DNA of 64,000 bases from Leucocoprinus leucothites (Eukaryota; Basidiomycota; Agaricomycetes; Agaricales; Agaricaceae): NCBI GenBank assembly GCA_013368445.1, contig JAACJO010000001.1:1550001-1614000 (forward strand). The letters are read 5' to 3'. This document shows positions 1-11,833 of the stretch, one piece after another. Position numbers and translations under genes: made by a program. Below the pieces are notes generated by a model. That model was not told where the DNA came from, made no database searches, and saw nothing but the letters and a program-made list of their open reading frames with translations. Each line of letters starts with the position of its first letter. The stretch's first letter is position 1.

Positions 1-659
1 GGTCCACTCTCCCCGCAAGAGTATAGACGCGTCTACCAGGTTGAGACTCCGCGAAGGAGTTAATTTGATAGCATTGATAGACAAGTACAGATGTATAACA
101 CGTCGCCGGAACTTCTGTCAAATCAAAACATTACTCTCGAGGACAAAAAGGTGGGATTGACAGAGATAGCGGATTGATCGCTATTCCGAGCAGAGAGGAC
201 TCGAGACCTTGAACAAAAGGCGTAGACAGGATCAATTAATGACAGCGCTTTACTGATATGTGATGGCGGATGTCAGGTTGGGCAGCCTGTTCTTTAAAGT
301 TACACTTAGAGGGAATGAAAAAACCTTAAGTGCTGAGTAACCTTGACTATTTGCTGTACACTAGTACAGTATGGAGACCATGGAGCTCAAGTATCTTCTG
401 GATCGACTTGGGATGTTGGAGAGAATCAAAAATCAGTTGGCTAGGAAATAGCAGATCGGGCGGAGAACTCTTCACCACGCACATGAGGTCAATCAACCAG
501 ATTACAGCTCAGATCCCAGGCTAGTACACAGGTATCAACCAGAGCAAATCAATGGACTGAAAAGACCGCGCTAGCCTATGATCCACTGATGCGTCGTATA
601 GAGTAGAAGTCAATCATGACAACGCAATGACGAGCACCAACAGATTTGACCACAATCTA

Positions 660-981
660 AGCTGTCGCTTGACGACTCATAGATACGATAGACTCCACCA
701 TATATGGGTTGAAATGCAAATCTGATCTCGTTGGAGTTGAGTGCGACTCCCCCTCACTGAGAACTGCCTTGGTACGTTGTCACGTCCCACGTCAAATATC
801 TGTCGTCCTCATTTTCAACTGTTTGCACGGTCGAGTAAACCAAATACTGCGCCTCTTCTCCTTCTTTGGGGATTGAAGTGGGATCAACACTCTTGACTTT
901 GGCCAATGAGGAGTTGGAAAGGCAGTTTTCCTCGTCGGACAACGTCGGGTTAAAGGCGACGTCGTACGTAATGTACAACAC
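660..981 (-). pseudogene. Possible degenerate coding fragment
   Basis: The minus-strand frame from 981 down to 754 is open for 75 codons and reads like a soluble, acidic protein segment. One in-frame stop follows, after which the same frame stays open to about 670. No donor or acceptor pair neatly removes the stop, no family was recognised and no upstream exon could be joined. It could also be an exon of a gene with unusual splicing. Confidence 0.2.
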
Positions 982-1694
982 CCAGCTTCTTCAGCTCCAA
1001 AGATCTGAGTGCTGCGCGCCGTCTTTGGTAGATAGAAGCGCTGGTATGCAGCCAGATAACCGGAGATCCCTATAAATCTTGAAGCTAAGAAGCACGCGCT
1101 CAGCAAGAAGGGGTCGGCGACCCAGCAATTTAGCAGTATTCTCTAGATAAATGGCATCAACGAACGTTAAACGTCATAGAGCGACCTGAGTCGTACCTGC
1201 GGAAGGTAAAACTCAAATGCTTTCAGCCAATATATCCACGATAGTCTCACAAGGGCCCCGATGCGTGCTTTTGTCTTTACACGTGTTTGAGAAGCAACGC
1301 CAACGTCAATGCGCCAGGCGGAGTGAAGTCTTAAAGTAGGGTCCTCGTTGCACCACTGAGGAAGCCACAAGCATTCGTCAATAGAACCGGAACACTGGGA
1401 GATAAAAACATGGTGGTGGGTGGTACGGCCGTGTGGCACCACCGTAAGCCGTGAAATTGAGATTGTCACGGTGGAGTGCAGAGGCGCATCACGCGCCTAT
1501 AAAGCAAACCTACCGGATGCGAGCCCGCCAAGCTAGTATCCGGCGCCGAGACGTTGAACACGATGTCACCAGTTATTAACTGGCCTAGTGGACGCCCATG
1601 AAGCATATGAAATGAAATGGCAGGTTATACTTTATAGTCTTACTTGGGACTATAGGGGTGTTGCCACTAATTGCACTAATAGCATGGTGACCGA

Positions 1695-2070
1695 CTACAA
1701 ACACGCTGGTTCGAGTGGCGCGGGTCGATCCTTGGGCCACGAGACACGTCGACTATCGACTATCATAGGTAGGTAGGTTGTGGTGACGGATGAAACGCGC
1801 CACAACGTAATTTGCCTCTTCCGCTCTGCGTGCTGCGACCCGTGCACGCCTTGAGGCACAGCATACATTATAGGGCAAGTGTAAGAGGTATCATTGTCAG
1901 GAACGCGCTCGTCTGGAGGGATTGAAGTGGATCGCTTAACGAGAGGAACCATGGACAAGGAACTGGTATCCTGGATGAATCAATTCCAAATCATATCTGA
2001 CGGTGTAGAGAGGTTCCGTACTTGGAATATTCCGGGAACAGGCACCGAGGCAATATCGCACATACACGTT
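1695..2070 (-). pseudogene. Possible degenerate coding fragment
   Basis: On the minus strand one frame is protein-like from about 2070 to 1790 and is interrupted by a single TGA near 1980. It is rich in Ser, Pro and Val with two cysteines. No family is recognised. Together with the 660-981 fragment it could be a decayed multi-exon gene. Confidence 0.18.
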
Positions 2071-3331
2071 GATTCGAACACGAAGCCAAGCGACCAGTGC
2101 AAGATGCTCACAGCAGGCTAAAGGATGGTTGCTAATAACATACTATTCCGGTAAATGCGAGTGAACGATAGGCCAATGGACTTAAGGACCTGAAACCCTA
2201 GATAAATGCCGACTTTGGCTTGGTCAAGAAAAAAAAGGAATGGGGAGGATACATATGGTATGTGGAACTTCCCTGGAAGGGTTGTATGTGACGCGTTTGG
2301 ATCCCATTAATATGATATTACTCGCTGACCCGGTCGCCGCATTTTGAAATCGTGCTGATTGTGGACAAGGAGAGGAGAGCGGTGATCGGACCGACAGCAT
2401 AGATCAAGTATCCTAACAAGGAACAGGCACTGTGGCTAAGTAACGGGCCTATCGCAGTCCCAGTTGTCAGCCCTCCGAGGATGTGCTGGTAGCTGTGGCA
2501 CGAGTTTCGACCATCACCATCTGTTATGGATTGACAAAATTATTCCATTCCCACCGTTCTCGGTCGAATCGAAAAATAGTAGTCCGATGCCGTCATTTCG
2601 ATACCGTTGCAACGAGGTCCATGACAGGGAATCGGAAATCAAGTCGCGTTACCTATCATTGTTTGCTCAAAAAAGCCACCCAGACTCGAAATAGGATATT
2701 TGTCGAGTTCCAGGAGACAATGGAGTCACGAAAAACTATCCCCAACGAAGAATGGGCATTCTCGAGATGAATTGCGTGAATACGTAGCGCAGAGAAGCCC
2801 AAGATTTGGGGTAGGGGACGTGCGCAAATGGATGTGTGACTCGCAAGCCCGTGTTCCCATGCACAAGTGTGGGAGGGTACAGGGAAGGAGGGGCGGGAGT
2901 CGAGTCAGCCCGCTCATGCTTGGGACGTAAAAAGTGGGATTCTAATGAGCTTGTGACGCATGGATGAAGTCATGCAGCTCGGGGCGAGGACCGTAATAGG
3001 CAGGCAATGTGTAACTAATATAGATACCGGGCGGGCCTTTGAGGGCGGGATCGTCGGGTTGGGGGCGTGTTAGACGGCGGGATTACGAAAGAAGGAAGAC
3101 ACGTGTTTGCTAAAATGGGGAGAGGGCGGAAGAGCGGGGATGGCAGCAACCAAAATGGGGAGAGAATGGATGGCGGTGACATGGCAGACAGAGGACAAAG
3201 GTGGAAGGTAGAGAGACCTGTCCGAAAAGGAAGGAGGACAACCTGCCCTTGTGATCGGGCGCCAGATCTGAGATAGAGTGAAGAGATCTGCGGCGAGATC
3301 TTGCGGCGACTTGTTTGAACAGCCTTTCTGC

Positions 3332-3338
3332 TATATAA
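3332..3338 (+). promoter_or_regulatory. TATA box
   Basis: TATATAA lies 43 bp before the ATG at 3381. The spacing fits a TATA element of a short-leader fungal promoter for the proline/serine-rich gene. Confidence 0.5.
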
Positions 3339-3380
3339 CTACCACCCGCCAACTCCCCGACCTCAGTCCATCCGCCAGCC

Positions 3381-4016
3381 ATGCTCTACCCCCGCCCAGA
3401 GTCTCCCCCTCCCAGAGCTCCCTCTCCCCCGCTTTATGCTTTCACTCCTCTCCCTTCCCCATCTTCTCGCACAAACCGCAAACCCTCATCATCATCGTCA
3501 TCTGCACCCAGCTTGCCCCCGGGCCTCCAGCAGGACCGTACTCTACTTACTGTTCGCTCCTACGAGCAACTTTCTCCTCGCAAGTCTGAATTCCACCGCC
3601 AACCAAAACGCATTCGCTCTGCGTTGGGCCACACCTCTTCGGGCGCTCGGACCCAATCTCTTCCGGAGCCTTTTACCCGGCCCGTTGCCTCTCGCCCACA
3701 CCAGCGCACAACATCTCTCACTCCACGGTCCTCACCCCCGCCTTCGCCTAAACTCCAAACACCGCCTCCGCCTGTACCTCGCATACCTTCCTTTGTCCTT
3801 ACACCAGCAGATAAAAAGTCGGCTTCTTCTGCCGATTCGCTCTCAGGCACCACCATCTATATCCCAGATATCGAGTCCGTTTCGCCCATAGCAGAGCTTC
3901 CGGCCTCGATTCTGAAGTCGTCGAAGAAAGCAGGTCTTGGGAGAACCAAGGCTGCGGGCATGACCTGCCTAAAATTTTTCACCCTTCGAAACTCACTCAA
4001 GAGCAATCGGCTATAG
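3381..4016 (+). CDS. Proline/serine-rich protein of unknown function; 3' end uncertain
   Basis: The frame opens at an ATG 43 bp after a TATA box. The first 180 residues are rich in Pro, Ser and Arg (many PPR/SPP motifs), look intrinsically disordered, and end in a more ordered stretch, IYIPDIESVSPIAELPAS, followed by ILKSSKKA. The uninterrupted frame stops at 4016, but the last 30 residues look less natural than the two other frames there. A likely intron starts at 3934 (GTCTTGGG) and ends at about 4001 (ACTCAAG, or two bases later at ACTCAAGAG). It would switch to a frame that stays coding-like and, after a second possible intron ending at 4066, is open to 4318. No known domain was seen. Function cannot be assigned. 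Confidence 0.6.
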   Translation: MLYPRPESPPPRAPSPPLYAFTPLPSPSSRTNRKPSSSSSSAPSLPPGLQQDRTLLTVRSYEQLSPRKSEFHRQPKRIRSALGHTSSGARTQSLPEPFTRPVASRPHQRTTSLTPRSSPPPSPKLQTPPPPVPRIPSFVLTPADKKSASSADSLSGTTIYIPDIESVSPIAELPASILKSSKKAGLGRTKAAGMTCLKFFTLRNSLKSNRL

Positions 4017-4548
4017 GGGTTGGCCCAACAAGGCGGAGAGGACACCTGGCGGAGTTCATTTCATAGCTTCAGAGTCTCATTATCAACACATTCGGTGATC
4101 CGGCACGCCTTGGGCAGGCCCTGATCGACTTCGCCCACTCATTAGAGTCGGGCTGGTTTTCTTGGACGCAGGCGCATCTGCTGACTGCTTTTCTTGGATG
4201 CACACAACCCACATTGCATAATGCTCATCGACACCATCATCATCAACAACATATCATCATTTTCGCCAAATTCTCGTTTTGCAATCGTTTCCTCGCACAA
4301 TGCATCCTTCCCCATTGATTACTCTACATTCCTTTGTGACCTTCCCCTATCACACACGTCGCATAATTTGTTGAAATTGTTCTAGCTCTTCTGTTCTATC
4401 TCTTCATGTTTCGGCAGCATCACTCTCATTTCCGCACCTCATTTGTACCATTGCCACATTCAATCACCGAACGCTGAAACTCATTTAGGGTAGAACGACA
4501 ACCGCGCCACTCATTTTTTGTACTTTATTCTATACCTCCGTACCATAC

Positions 4549-5030
4549 TTAGTAGCTAGCTAGTACAATAAGTATAATACAAAGCAAAAGCGTTAACTTG
4601 TACACTTTAACATGTCTGTGCGATCTTGTTAAGCATTTGCTGTTCGACTTGTGTTCCATGACCAAGCACATCCGTACACTGGCTTCCAGATATGGCACTC
4701 CCAATGCCATTTGGAGACTGTCACGACTCTTACTTTCGTTACCGGCTATCGCGCGGAGCAACTGCCCTTTTGAGTCGGGGTGGTGTAACTCTTCCCGTTT
4801 GAAATAGCAACCGATGACAACGTCTCCAGAACGTCTCCAGGTTCTACATCCCAAGTCTCAATGGTAGCAACTCCAAAATTGAACTCATACTCGAGCAGAA
4901 TTGATTCGGAAATATGCAAGTGCAAACTATAATCACTATTACAATACTTCAAGCAGCGTCCCCTTGGAGTCGACTTCAACGGTTACGGAGCAGCCCAAAT
5001 ACTTGTTTTATGTATCGCCTTCCAGCTAAG
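4549..5030 (-). pseudogene. Possible frameshifted coding fragment
   Basis: Reading leftward, the minus strand gives VTVEVDSKGTLLEVL in one frame, then after a one-base shift a 70-residue open stretch containing FGVATIETWDVEPGDVLETL, and then a third open frame containing SKGQLLRAIAGNESKSRDSL. Each piece reads like real protein, but no splice sites connect them cleanly. The simplest reading is a decayed gene. Family unknown. Confidence 0.2.
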
Positions 5031-7569
5031 GGCTTGTTCCTGGCCGCGATCGGGATACCCTTCATATATCATACTGCATCATATCTCGCAAGTATTACTT
5101 AGTGCAAGCGTTTATTTCGCCACTGATTTATCAAGCGATGCGCTGCAAAGCGAACACCGGGTATGTAATTGGATAAACCGGCACTCGGCACCAGGAGATG
5201 CCACTTGTTGCCGCGTATGATCCTAGGCCATGGAGATCATCGTGAACGTTGATTTTCCTCCGAGGAAACAGACTCCTCAGTTCCGAGATGGAATGAATGG
5301 TATGCCAACATATGGCTGTGCCGAGTTAATGTGCTATTCAGAGTGCTCTCATGTTTGAAGCGAGGTCCTCTTACTCCTCTGCTTTGTCGATGCCACTGTA
5401 GAGCTGTGCTCTTCTTTCGTGCTCACAATGTTTGAAAAAGCATGCTTCGGTAATACATTATTCTACTGTAAAGGTAAGACCATTCCGAAATCGGCCTGGC
5501 GCCATTGTCGGTCTCTTTAAATAAGCGAGATGATAGAACCCCACGAAAGGAAAGGAAGTAGGGCATAGACAGCCCTGTGGGAATATGGAGAACATAGCAA
5601 GCAAGAGGGATCTAGCGTTGATATGCACAAATGTCAAGATCTTGCCGCGCTCGCTATTCAGCTTCTACTATCTCGGTAGCTTCGATTCAATAGCTCTTTG
5701 TCAGCCCTGTATGTACTAGCACCCATGAGCTTTGGATGATCCGCATTCCCATGGCGTCATCTATGAAGCAAAAGTCAAACAGGACGCCCACATGATAGGA
5801 TATGGCTTAGTATTACTTCTCGATGTCATCTCGTTACTACAGTCCCGACTATGCCCTATGTTGCCAAGGTCAAGAACATGGAAGACACTCTTTCCACTCG
5901 CCGCTTCGGGGATTTCGCGGCCACGCGCGTACTCTATGACTTTCTCAAGAGTTCTGTGCTATGAGAACTAGTACTGATTAAAATGTGTACTTCAACAGCA
6001 GTCAATGCAAATAGAAGAAAGCTTCTGCCCGATCAAGTCGTGCAACTTGATGGGCATTTTAATCATTAGCTTCTGTCGTTTTCAACGGAAATGCAGGTGT
6101 GCGTCTGGGCGGCACCATAAAGACCATTGCGATCGGAAGTCCAAAAGCAAGGGTCACGAAAAAAAAAAACATACCTTTTGATGGTGTCTCCACCAAATTC
6201 AGAAATCTCAGTACTAGCATCAACCGCATGCATACGCCTCCGTGCTAAATTGACAGCTTTGATATAATCAATCCTGAGTTCAACCTGAGAATGCAGATCA
6301 TCCTCTTAATGGCAAATATTGACGAAATTATTCGTAGAAGAGGGTCGTCGATGCCACTACAAACCTGGAATTTCAAAATATGAGCCTGACTCTAAACATC
6401 AAGCTCAAGTTCAAGCTTAGCGCAATCGCAACCAGCCCTGTGCCGCTTGTGGCAGGAAACTCAAAACCACTCACCCTCAGATTGCTCATTGCGCTTCCCA
6501 CACCACCACAATATCATGATATGTTTTCCTTTTCTGTCATACAATCGGCATCAGTCGGGTTTCCCACATGGCAGATGACCGACAACTTAAACTTCTATCT
6601 TACCCCATTTAAACACAGGAGATGAAAGAACGCCGGTGCTTCAGTGTTGTGCGTCTCTTGTTCGGTTCCATATCTATGACAAACATATGTTCTGTACGTG
6701 AAGAATGAAACAAATATAGCGTTGTTCGTATCCTGGGCAAAGAAAGCCTCGCAGCTGTTTTTAAACTATACTGGAGTATTTTCTGCTGACATTTGAAGAG
6801 TTCCGGCAAATTTAGCACATGGCCTTTCCTACTGGGATTAACTCACCGCTTTGGATCATGCTAGGCTAATGCTCCAATTTTGATATCCTCGTGGGCTTGT
6901 GGCTGACGCTCATTGATGCCGGGCACTTGCTATATGGGACAACGTCGTCGTTGACTGAGACTTGGCTACTGAGATGTTATGTTTTCCATTGACCAGACGC
7001 GTGGGATGACGTGAACATGATGATTGATCGCCTGAGATCAACTGATACCAACAACGTGTAGTATGTGCTCAGTCTCATTTTGAGGCAAGAGCCAACTGCA
7101 GGTTTGAACAAAGCCACAAATTGCGGCCGAGTCTTAATCTTCACCGTAGTTGTCGCTGCATGAGGAAGCATATGCTCATGAATAGCTCAGAGACAGCGGA
7201 CGTTCGGGTCGGGCTGGTGATAGTCGTCACGGACGTATTTCAGACAAACATTTGAGACTCGAGACTACCCACCTGGGAAGCCTGGGGAAACTATGCCGAG
7301 CTGCGACAGCCATTATTTCAGGTCCCATCGTGCTCCATCACACCCATGACCCACTTATTCCGGTCTCCAGGTCTCTCCAAACGGTTTCGAAATTCGAAAT
7401 AAGGAGGGAACAACTCATACTTCCAAATTTGGTATCGACACCATGACATATAGTGCCTGGTATTTCCAGGGGCATGGTAGTGAACCCGCATGATCAAGGG
7501 GCCTCAAACATTGATGTCGTATGCGTATGCGTAATCTTTTGGGAGCAGCTTATCTCGTGAGCTCTGGAA

Positions 7570-8212
7570 ATCAGGAATGGAATTATGTGCCATCCATTGG
7601 TTGTGGCAGGCATGTTTTCTGTTTAATAACAGACGTCATGCATTCATGTGGCACCCGAGCATGATCCACTGGGTGCGGACTTGTGACTCGTACCAAACAG
7701 CCGCAGCAGTTGTTCCTGTCGTCCGAGCTGAACGCAAATTGACTTTTCTGGAACACGATTCAACTGCGGCTACAAGTCGATTGTACAACCACCTCTCGGC
7801 GGAATTATACTGGAATGGACTGGCTTTGGAGGAGTTTTTGCGGCTCCTATTATCGAGGAGGTTTCAGCAACAAGTCAGATGTCACACTAGGAGCCCGTCT
7901 GCCACATACGCAGGTCTTCTTTATCCCCTCTACAGGCCTTATCACTAGAGAGAGTGCGTATTGTTGATGGTTTACGCAGCCACTGGCCGGAACAATACAC
8001 AAGCCTGTCGTGCTGTCGAATAATGACGGCACCCTTTGGACATCGACCTCGACGTTTGAAAAGCCAGAGTACAGGCTCGGATTTTTGGCATATTCAATAT
8101 CAGGATGACTTGACACTTCATAATGTGCCCCTCCCCCACTGGGGACAGACTCGGATGTATGGGGTTGTCCGAGCTCGACGCCACAGCTACCAACGTATAC
8201 CGCGCAAGACAC
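7570..8212 (-). pseudogene. Possible coding fragment, strand uncertain
   Basis: From 8212 to 7850 the minus strand is open for 120 codons. After two adjacent stops another minus frame (containing FQYNSAERWLYNRLVAAVES) continues toward 7640. Other frames, including long plus-strand frames at 7577-7948 and 7954-8328, are also open here, so strand and reality of the gene are doubtful. No family recognised. Confidence 0.15.
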
Positions 8213-9631
8213 TGGTGCCGGACTTCTTGTATATCAACCCGGTCGGACACCTTAGACAAGTAGTCTTTGCTGGACAGGCCAGAAAATCAAAGAGGCATCA
8301 CTGGTTGGCATATAGCTTCGCCGCTTAGACGGACCATGACTTGATCCAGCCACAAGAACTAGGATGGCGTCTTTCCCGGAGGTCAAAACGCTGCTCGGTC
8401 CTGCTATCCGGAATCAGTGATCATCGAGAACGCTGTGATGCGCCTGAATGCTGGATTGGGCGCTCAGTGCGTTATCCGAGGTTGTTCCTTCGAGTGGACG
8501 TGCCTTAGATTGTCGCGCCGGATGTAAAGGTATCGCCAGCCGCTGCTAGGTGATCGATGACGAAAGTCCGCCTCGGCGTTCCATTTCGGAGGGATTGAGA
8601 GTACCTGTACGAGAGCATACGCAACCAATAATGAACTGTGCAGAGTATTGTACCTCCGTATCTTTGCCCGTGACATAATCCGGCACCTAAACTACCCAGA
8701 ATACAAGGCCTCCGACAAGGACAGTAATTCATCAGCTCTAGTCAGCATACTTAATACTTATCCACTTAAATTACCCAACTGTAGCCATCGTTTCGGCGCC
8801 CTGTCGCCATAGCCACGCCCACCGATACCCAAGGAATCACATAAAGCCTGTGAAAAATAAGATTTCAAACAAGGGTTTAGTCTGGCTTCTGCGGAAGTCT
8901 CGGACTTCTTGTTAAGATATAAGGTATGGGTTGTTCTCGATTGGCAACGAGCTTGATATTCTGAGGACATTGCCTGGTCGTTGTCTCGCTGGGCAGATCC
9001 AAAACCAGCCAAATCAAAGTACAAGGGTTTGCAAACAAGGTGATCGTCGTTTTCGACTTTAGGAGTCGTGGGTCCTGTTTGTAAGACGAGAACACGATCA
9101 AATCTTCAGGAGCTATCTAGGAGTAGTCTCCCATCCTGTTTGAGCGGTTGTTGGGGCTTGGCATTTTCTACTAGCATTGTAGTGGATGATCTGAAAGCTT
9201 CTGTACAAGAGAACTGAGTGCTAGGACTTGAAGAAGAGTAAAATATGACGTGATCGATAGCAGACAAAATAGCAAACAGGGCAACATGACTATAAGAGTA
9301 CAGTAAGAAACGACTGCAGGTTTATAAATAAGGAAATAAGTCAGCTAGGGCTACAAATCGTCGACGAAATGGAGAGTCATACCGGATATATATACATAGT
9401 GCTACACAGGGTCGGTCGGAGCCTCGGAAGAAAGATATCGTTCGTTGTGCTCAAGTCTGCCCATGGAAGTCCGTCAGAGTAAAAAGAAAGAAAAAGAAAG
9501 GGAATAATAAAGGTAGCATGTAAACGAAAGGTTTAGACCATGGAAAAAAAATAAAGGGAGTGATGGATTTAAAAGACCAAAATTATGACAGGAAAGAGGT
9601 TTGAAGACCAAGAACAGAGAGACCATACGGT

Positions 9632-10898
9632 TCACAATCCCATTCGTTCTGCCAACGTCCGATCTCCATTCACGTTATAGGCATTGTTTGAAGATGAGTT
9701 ACCAGGACCATGGAAGGTGGTTCCACCAGGGCGATCTCCTCGACGACCGCCCGAACGACCTAGTCCGTTGCCACCTCTCCTACTGTTGCTGCTGTTCGGT
9801 CCCCTGTCCCGATCGCGGCTGGTATGGTCCTGATCTTTTGGGCCTCTATCCCGGTCACGTTCTTTATTCCTCTCCCAGCCACGGTCCTTGCTATCAAATT
9901 CGCGATCCGTGCCCTTTTCCCGCCCTCGCGCAATATCGGGGGGTGTAGGATGTTCATTGTCGACGTCCATCTTTGATGAACGACTTCCTTTGTTGGCATC
10001 ATTACCCCCACGATTATCCTTGTCGCCGCGCTTTGGGTGGCCGTCGACTCCGCGCTTTGCCGAGTTGTGACTATAGTGGTTATGGCTGCTCGTATTATGT
10101 GCTTTGGTCGAGCCAGAGAATGTATGAGCATTGGATTCCGATAGCCGAGGCCGCTTCTGTGCACGGGGGCCAGTCGGAGGAAGCTTGGAGCCGTGGCCAG
10201 TATTGGTGGTTGTTGGTGTGGTGTAGCTGGCACGAGGTGACGGAGGATATGCTTCCGACGACAGCTGAGGGCTGGGCACATGTTGTGCAATATTAAGATA
10301 GGATTCATACGACTTGTCCAGCTCGCGACTATCACACGGGGGTTTTAGCGCTCTGGAGTGTCATGTTGGTTAGGACTCACGAAAGCATATTGATGGTCTC
10401 GTGGGACTCTGTAAGATGATACAAGTTAGTTCAGTCATTAATGTTGGTAGGGGAGAGCTCATACGGCGTAAGGCACTCTGCAGCCGCTGTACAAGTCTCC
10501 GTAAACCCCGAACTTCTTCCTTGAGCTTGCCAGTTTCGCTGAACCTTAGAAGTTCGTATAGTTCATCATTCTCTTCCTGGAGTAGACGCGCGCGCTGAGT
10601 CAGCGCCGCGACAACAGTACTCGAGCTAGACGAAGTTGATCCTGGAACGTTTGATGACAGCTGTGAAAGAAGAATCGAGGAGACTGCAGGCGGAAGAGAT
10701 AGAGGAACGCTGCTGGATAGGGCGGGCTGTGATGGAAGATAGGTTCTTAGTCGCGTCAGTTCATCCTAAGGCGGAGGCATGTAAGAAGACGGAGTTCAGA
10801 GAGATGGTGCGAGGACTTGCATGGAGCTCTGATAATTGGATGTCGCGTTCACCCAAAAGAGTTTCGAGGCGAGCCTCTCTCGCCGTTGGAGGCTGCAT
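9632..10898 (-). CDS. WTAP/Mum2-like coiled-coil protein (putative m6A writer subunit)
   Basis: Four exons (10898-10821, 10765-10465, 10408-10381, 10328-9632) give 367 residues with all phases matching. The N-terminal 150 residues are coiled coil, with the stretch ARLLQEENDELYELLR followed by a leucine-rich helix and RELDKSYES. This resembles the core of the WTAP/Fl(2)d/Mum2 family, which scaffolds the N6-methyladenosine mRNA methyltransferase. The C-terminal half is disordered, rich in Arg, Asp, Gly and Ser (many RDRD repeats), and ends in TLAERMGL. The first intron (10820-10766) is of GC-AG type. The start is the only ATG just before the coiled coil. Family assignment rests on pattern and length; a different coiled-coil nuclear protein is possible. 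Confidence 0.6.
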
Positions 10899-11833
10899 GA
10901 ATTCGCTCACAATACTTGTACGTGTGAGAAAAGGCAAAGAAGTCGGACAAAGAGGATGAGCGAGATGCACAAGACGATGACAGACCCGGGATGATCGTGG
11001 TTTGCGAGCAAGGCCCCGCGGTTCTTGACTTCCTTTTTAGACTTAGGCGCCAGGGCTGATATCAGGCGCTGAGCATATGCTATAGTCACTTTCACACCCT
11101 TCCTCGAGAGATGAGATAAAGTTGGATAGGTGGGTCTACGGTTCTCTAGCCTATTTACCAGGGCTGACTTGAGTGTTCTCGTAGACCTACCCCTACGAAA
11201 GTTTTAGTTGGAACGTGCTAGAATTTATTAAACTTTAAGGTTGTGTCACTGAGCTAAGCTGGTGGTAGGGGGCAAGGTACATGTATTATGTATGCGCTTA
11301 ATGCTCGCTTGCCCCTTTGCACAGCTCACCTTCCTCTTGACCTCGCGTCCGCAGGAAAATTGAATTTGACTTCTGCAACAAGGCACGAGCTTGTACAGAC
11401 TTTCAATCCGACTTTGTCACTTGGTTACTACACCATGAAGGCCCTTGTTTGTCATTGATTGTGTCTCAGGACAGTACCAAGTAATCACAAACAAAGCAGT
11501 GGAAAATTGAAAAGAAACTTTCTTCTCATCGCTCGAATTTGTACTTTCCTCTTTCCAACTCTATTTCACAACGTTAGGTGAGTATAGTATTCAACCTTTT
11601 ACACCGTCTCCCCTTCCTTCGCTATGATTATAATTTATTCACACTGTACGAACACATGTCCGTAGGGCATGCTCGTCATGAGTAGTCTTTTCTACAACGG
11701 TAGATGAGCCACTTTTTTGTTTCTCGGATTTCTTGATTCGGATTTGATTCAAAATGCTCACATTTGTTCACAGAAATCGGTGTATGTAGGCATGAAATGT
11801 GGAGAACAACTGTATCGTGCATTATCTAGTTGA
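10899..11833. other. Intergenic region, 935 bp
   Basis: This lies between the start of the WTAP-like gene and the end of the STEEP1-like gene. A minus-strand frame from about 11140 to 10907 is open and ends in a hydrophobic stretch, but it has no good ATG and no recognised match. Nothing else could be supported. Confidence 0.4.

Larger units (their letters stand above)
1..3330. other. Gene-poor left end with coding-like debris
   Basis: No intact gene could be built here. On the minus strand, stretches at about 754-981 and 1695-2070 read like protein (balanced composition, few low-complexity runs) but are broken by in-frame stops and do not join through clear splice sites. A G-rich stretch at 3040-3200 carries a direct repeat of AAAATGGGGAGAG (about 3113 and 3151). 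This stretch may be decayed coding sequence or a lineage-specific gene that I cannot model. Confidence 0.5.
4319..9631. other. Gene-poor stretch with broken coding-like fragments
   Basis: No complete gene could be assembled across this interval. Minus-strand fragments at about 4549-5030 and 7570-8212 look protein-like but switch frame or meet stops. A/G-rich simple sequence occurs at 9480-9560. No terminal repeats, reverse transcriptase or transposase motifs were seen. Confidence 0.5.

Noticed and set aside
2060..2100. A tRNA B-box-like GTTCGAATC on the minus strand
   Set aside because: No A box, acceptor stem pairing or anticodon arm could be found around it.
3800..3840. A 29-nt intron in the proline-rich gene to explain the frame switch
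   Set aside because: It would replace the natural-looking SLSGTTIYIPDIES segment with poor sequence. The 68-nt intron at 3934 explains the switch better.
10907..11140. Small membrane protein upstream of the WTAP-like gene
   Set aside because: It lacks an ATG, no splice partner was found and it matches no family I recognise.
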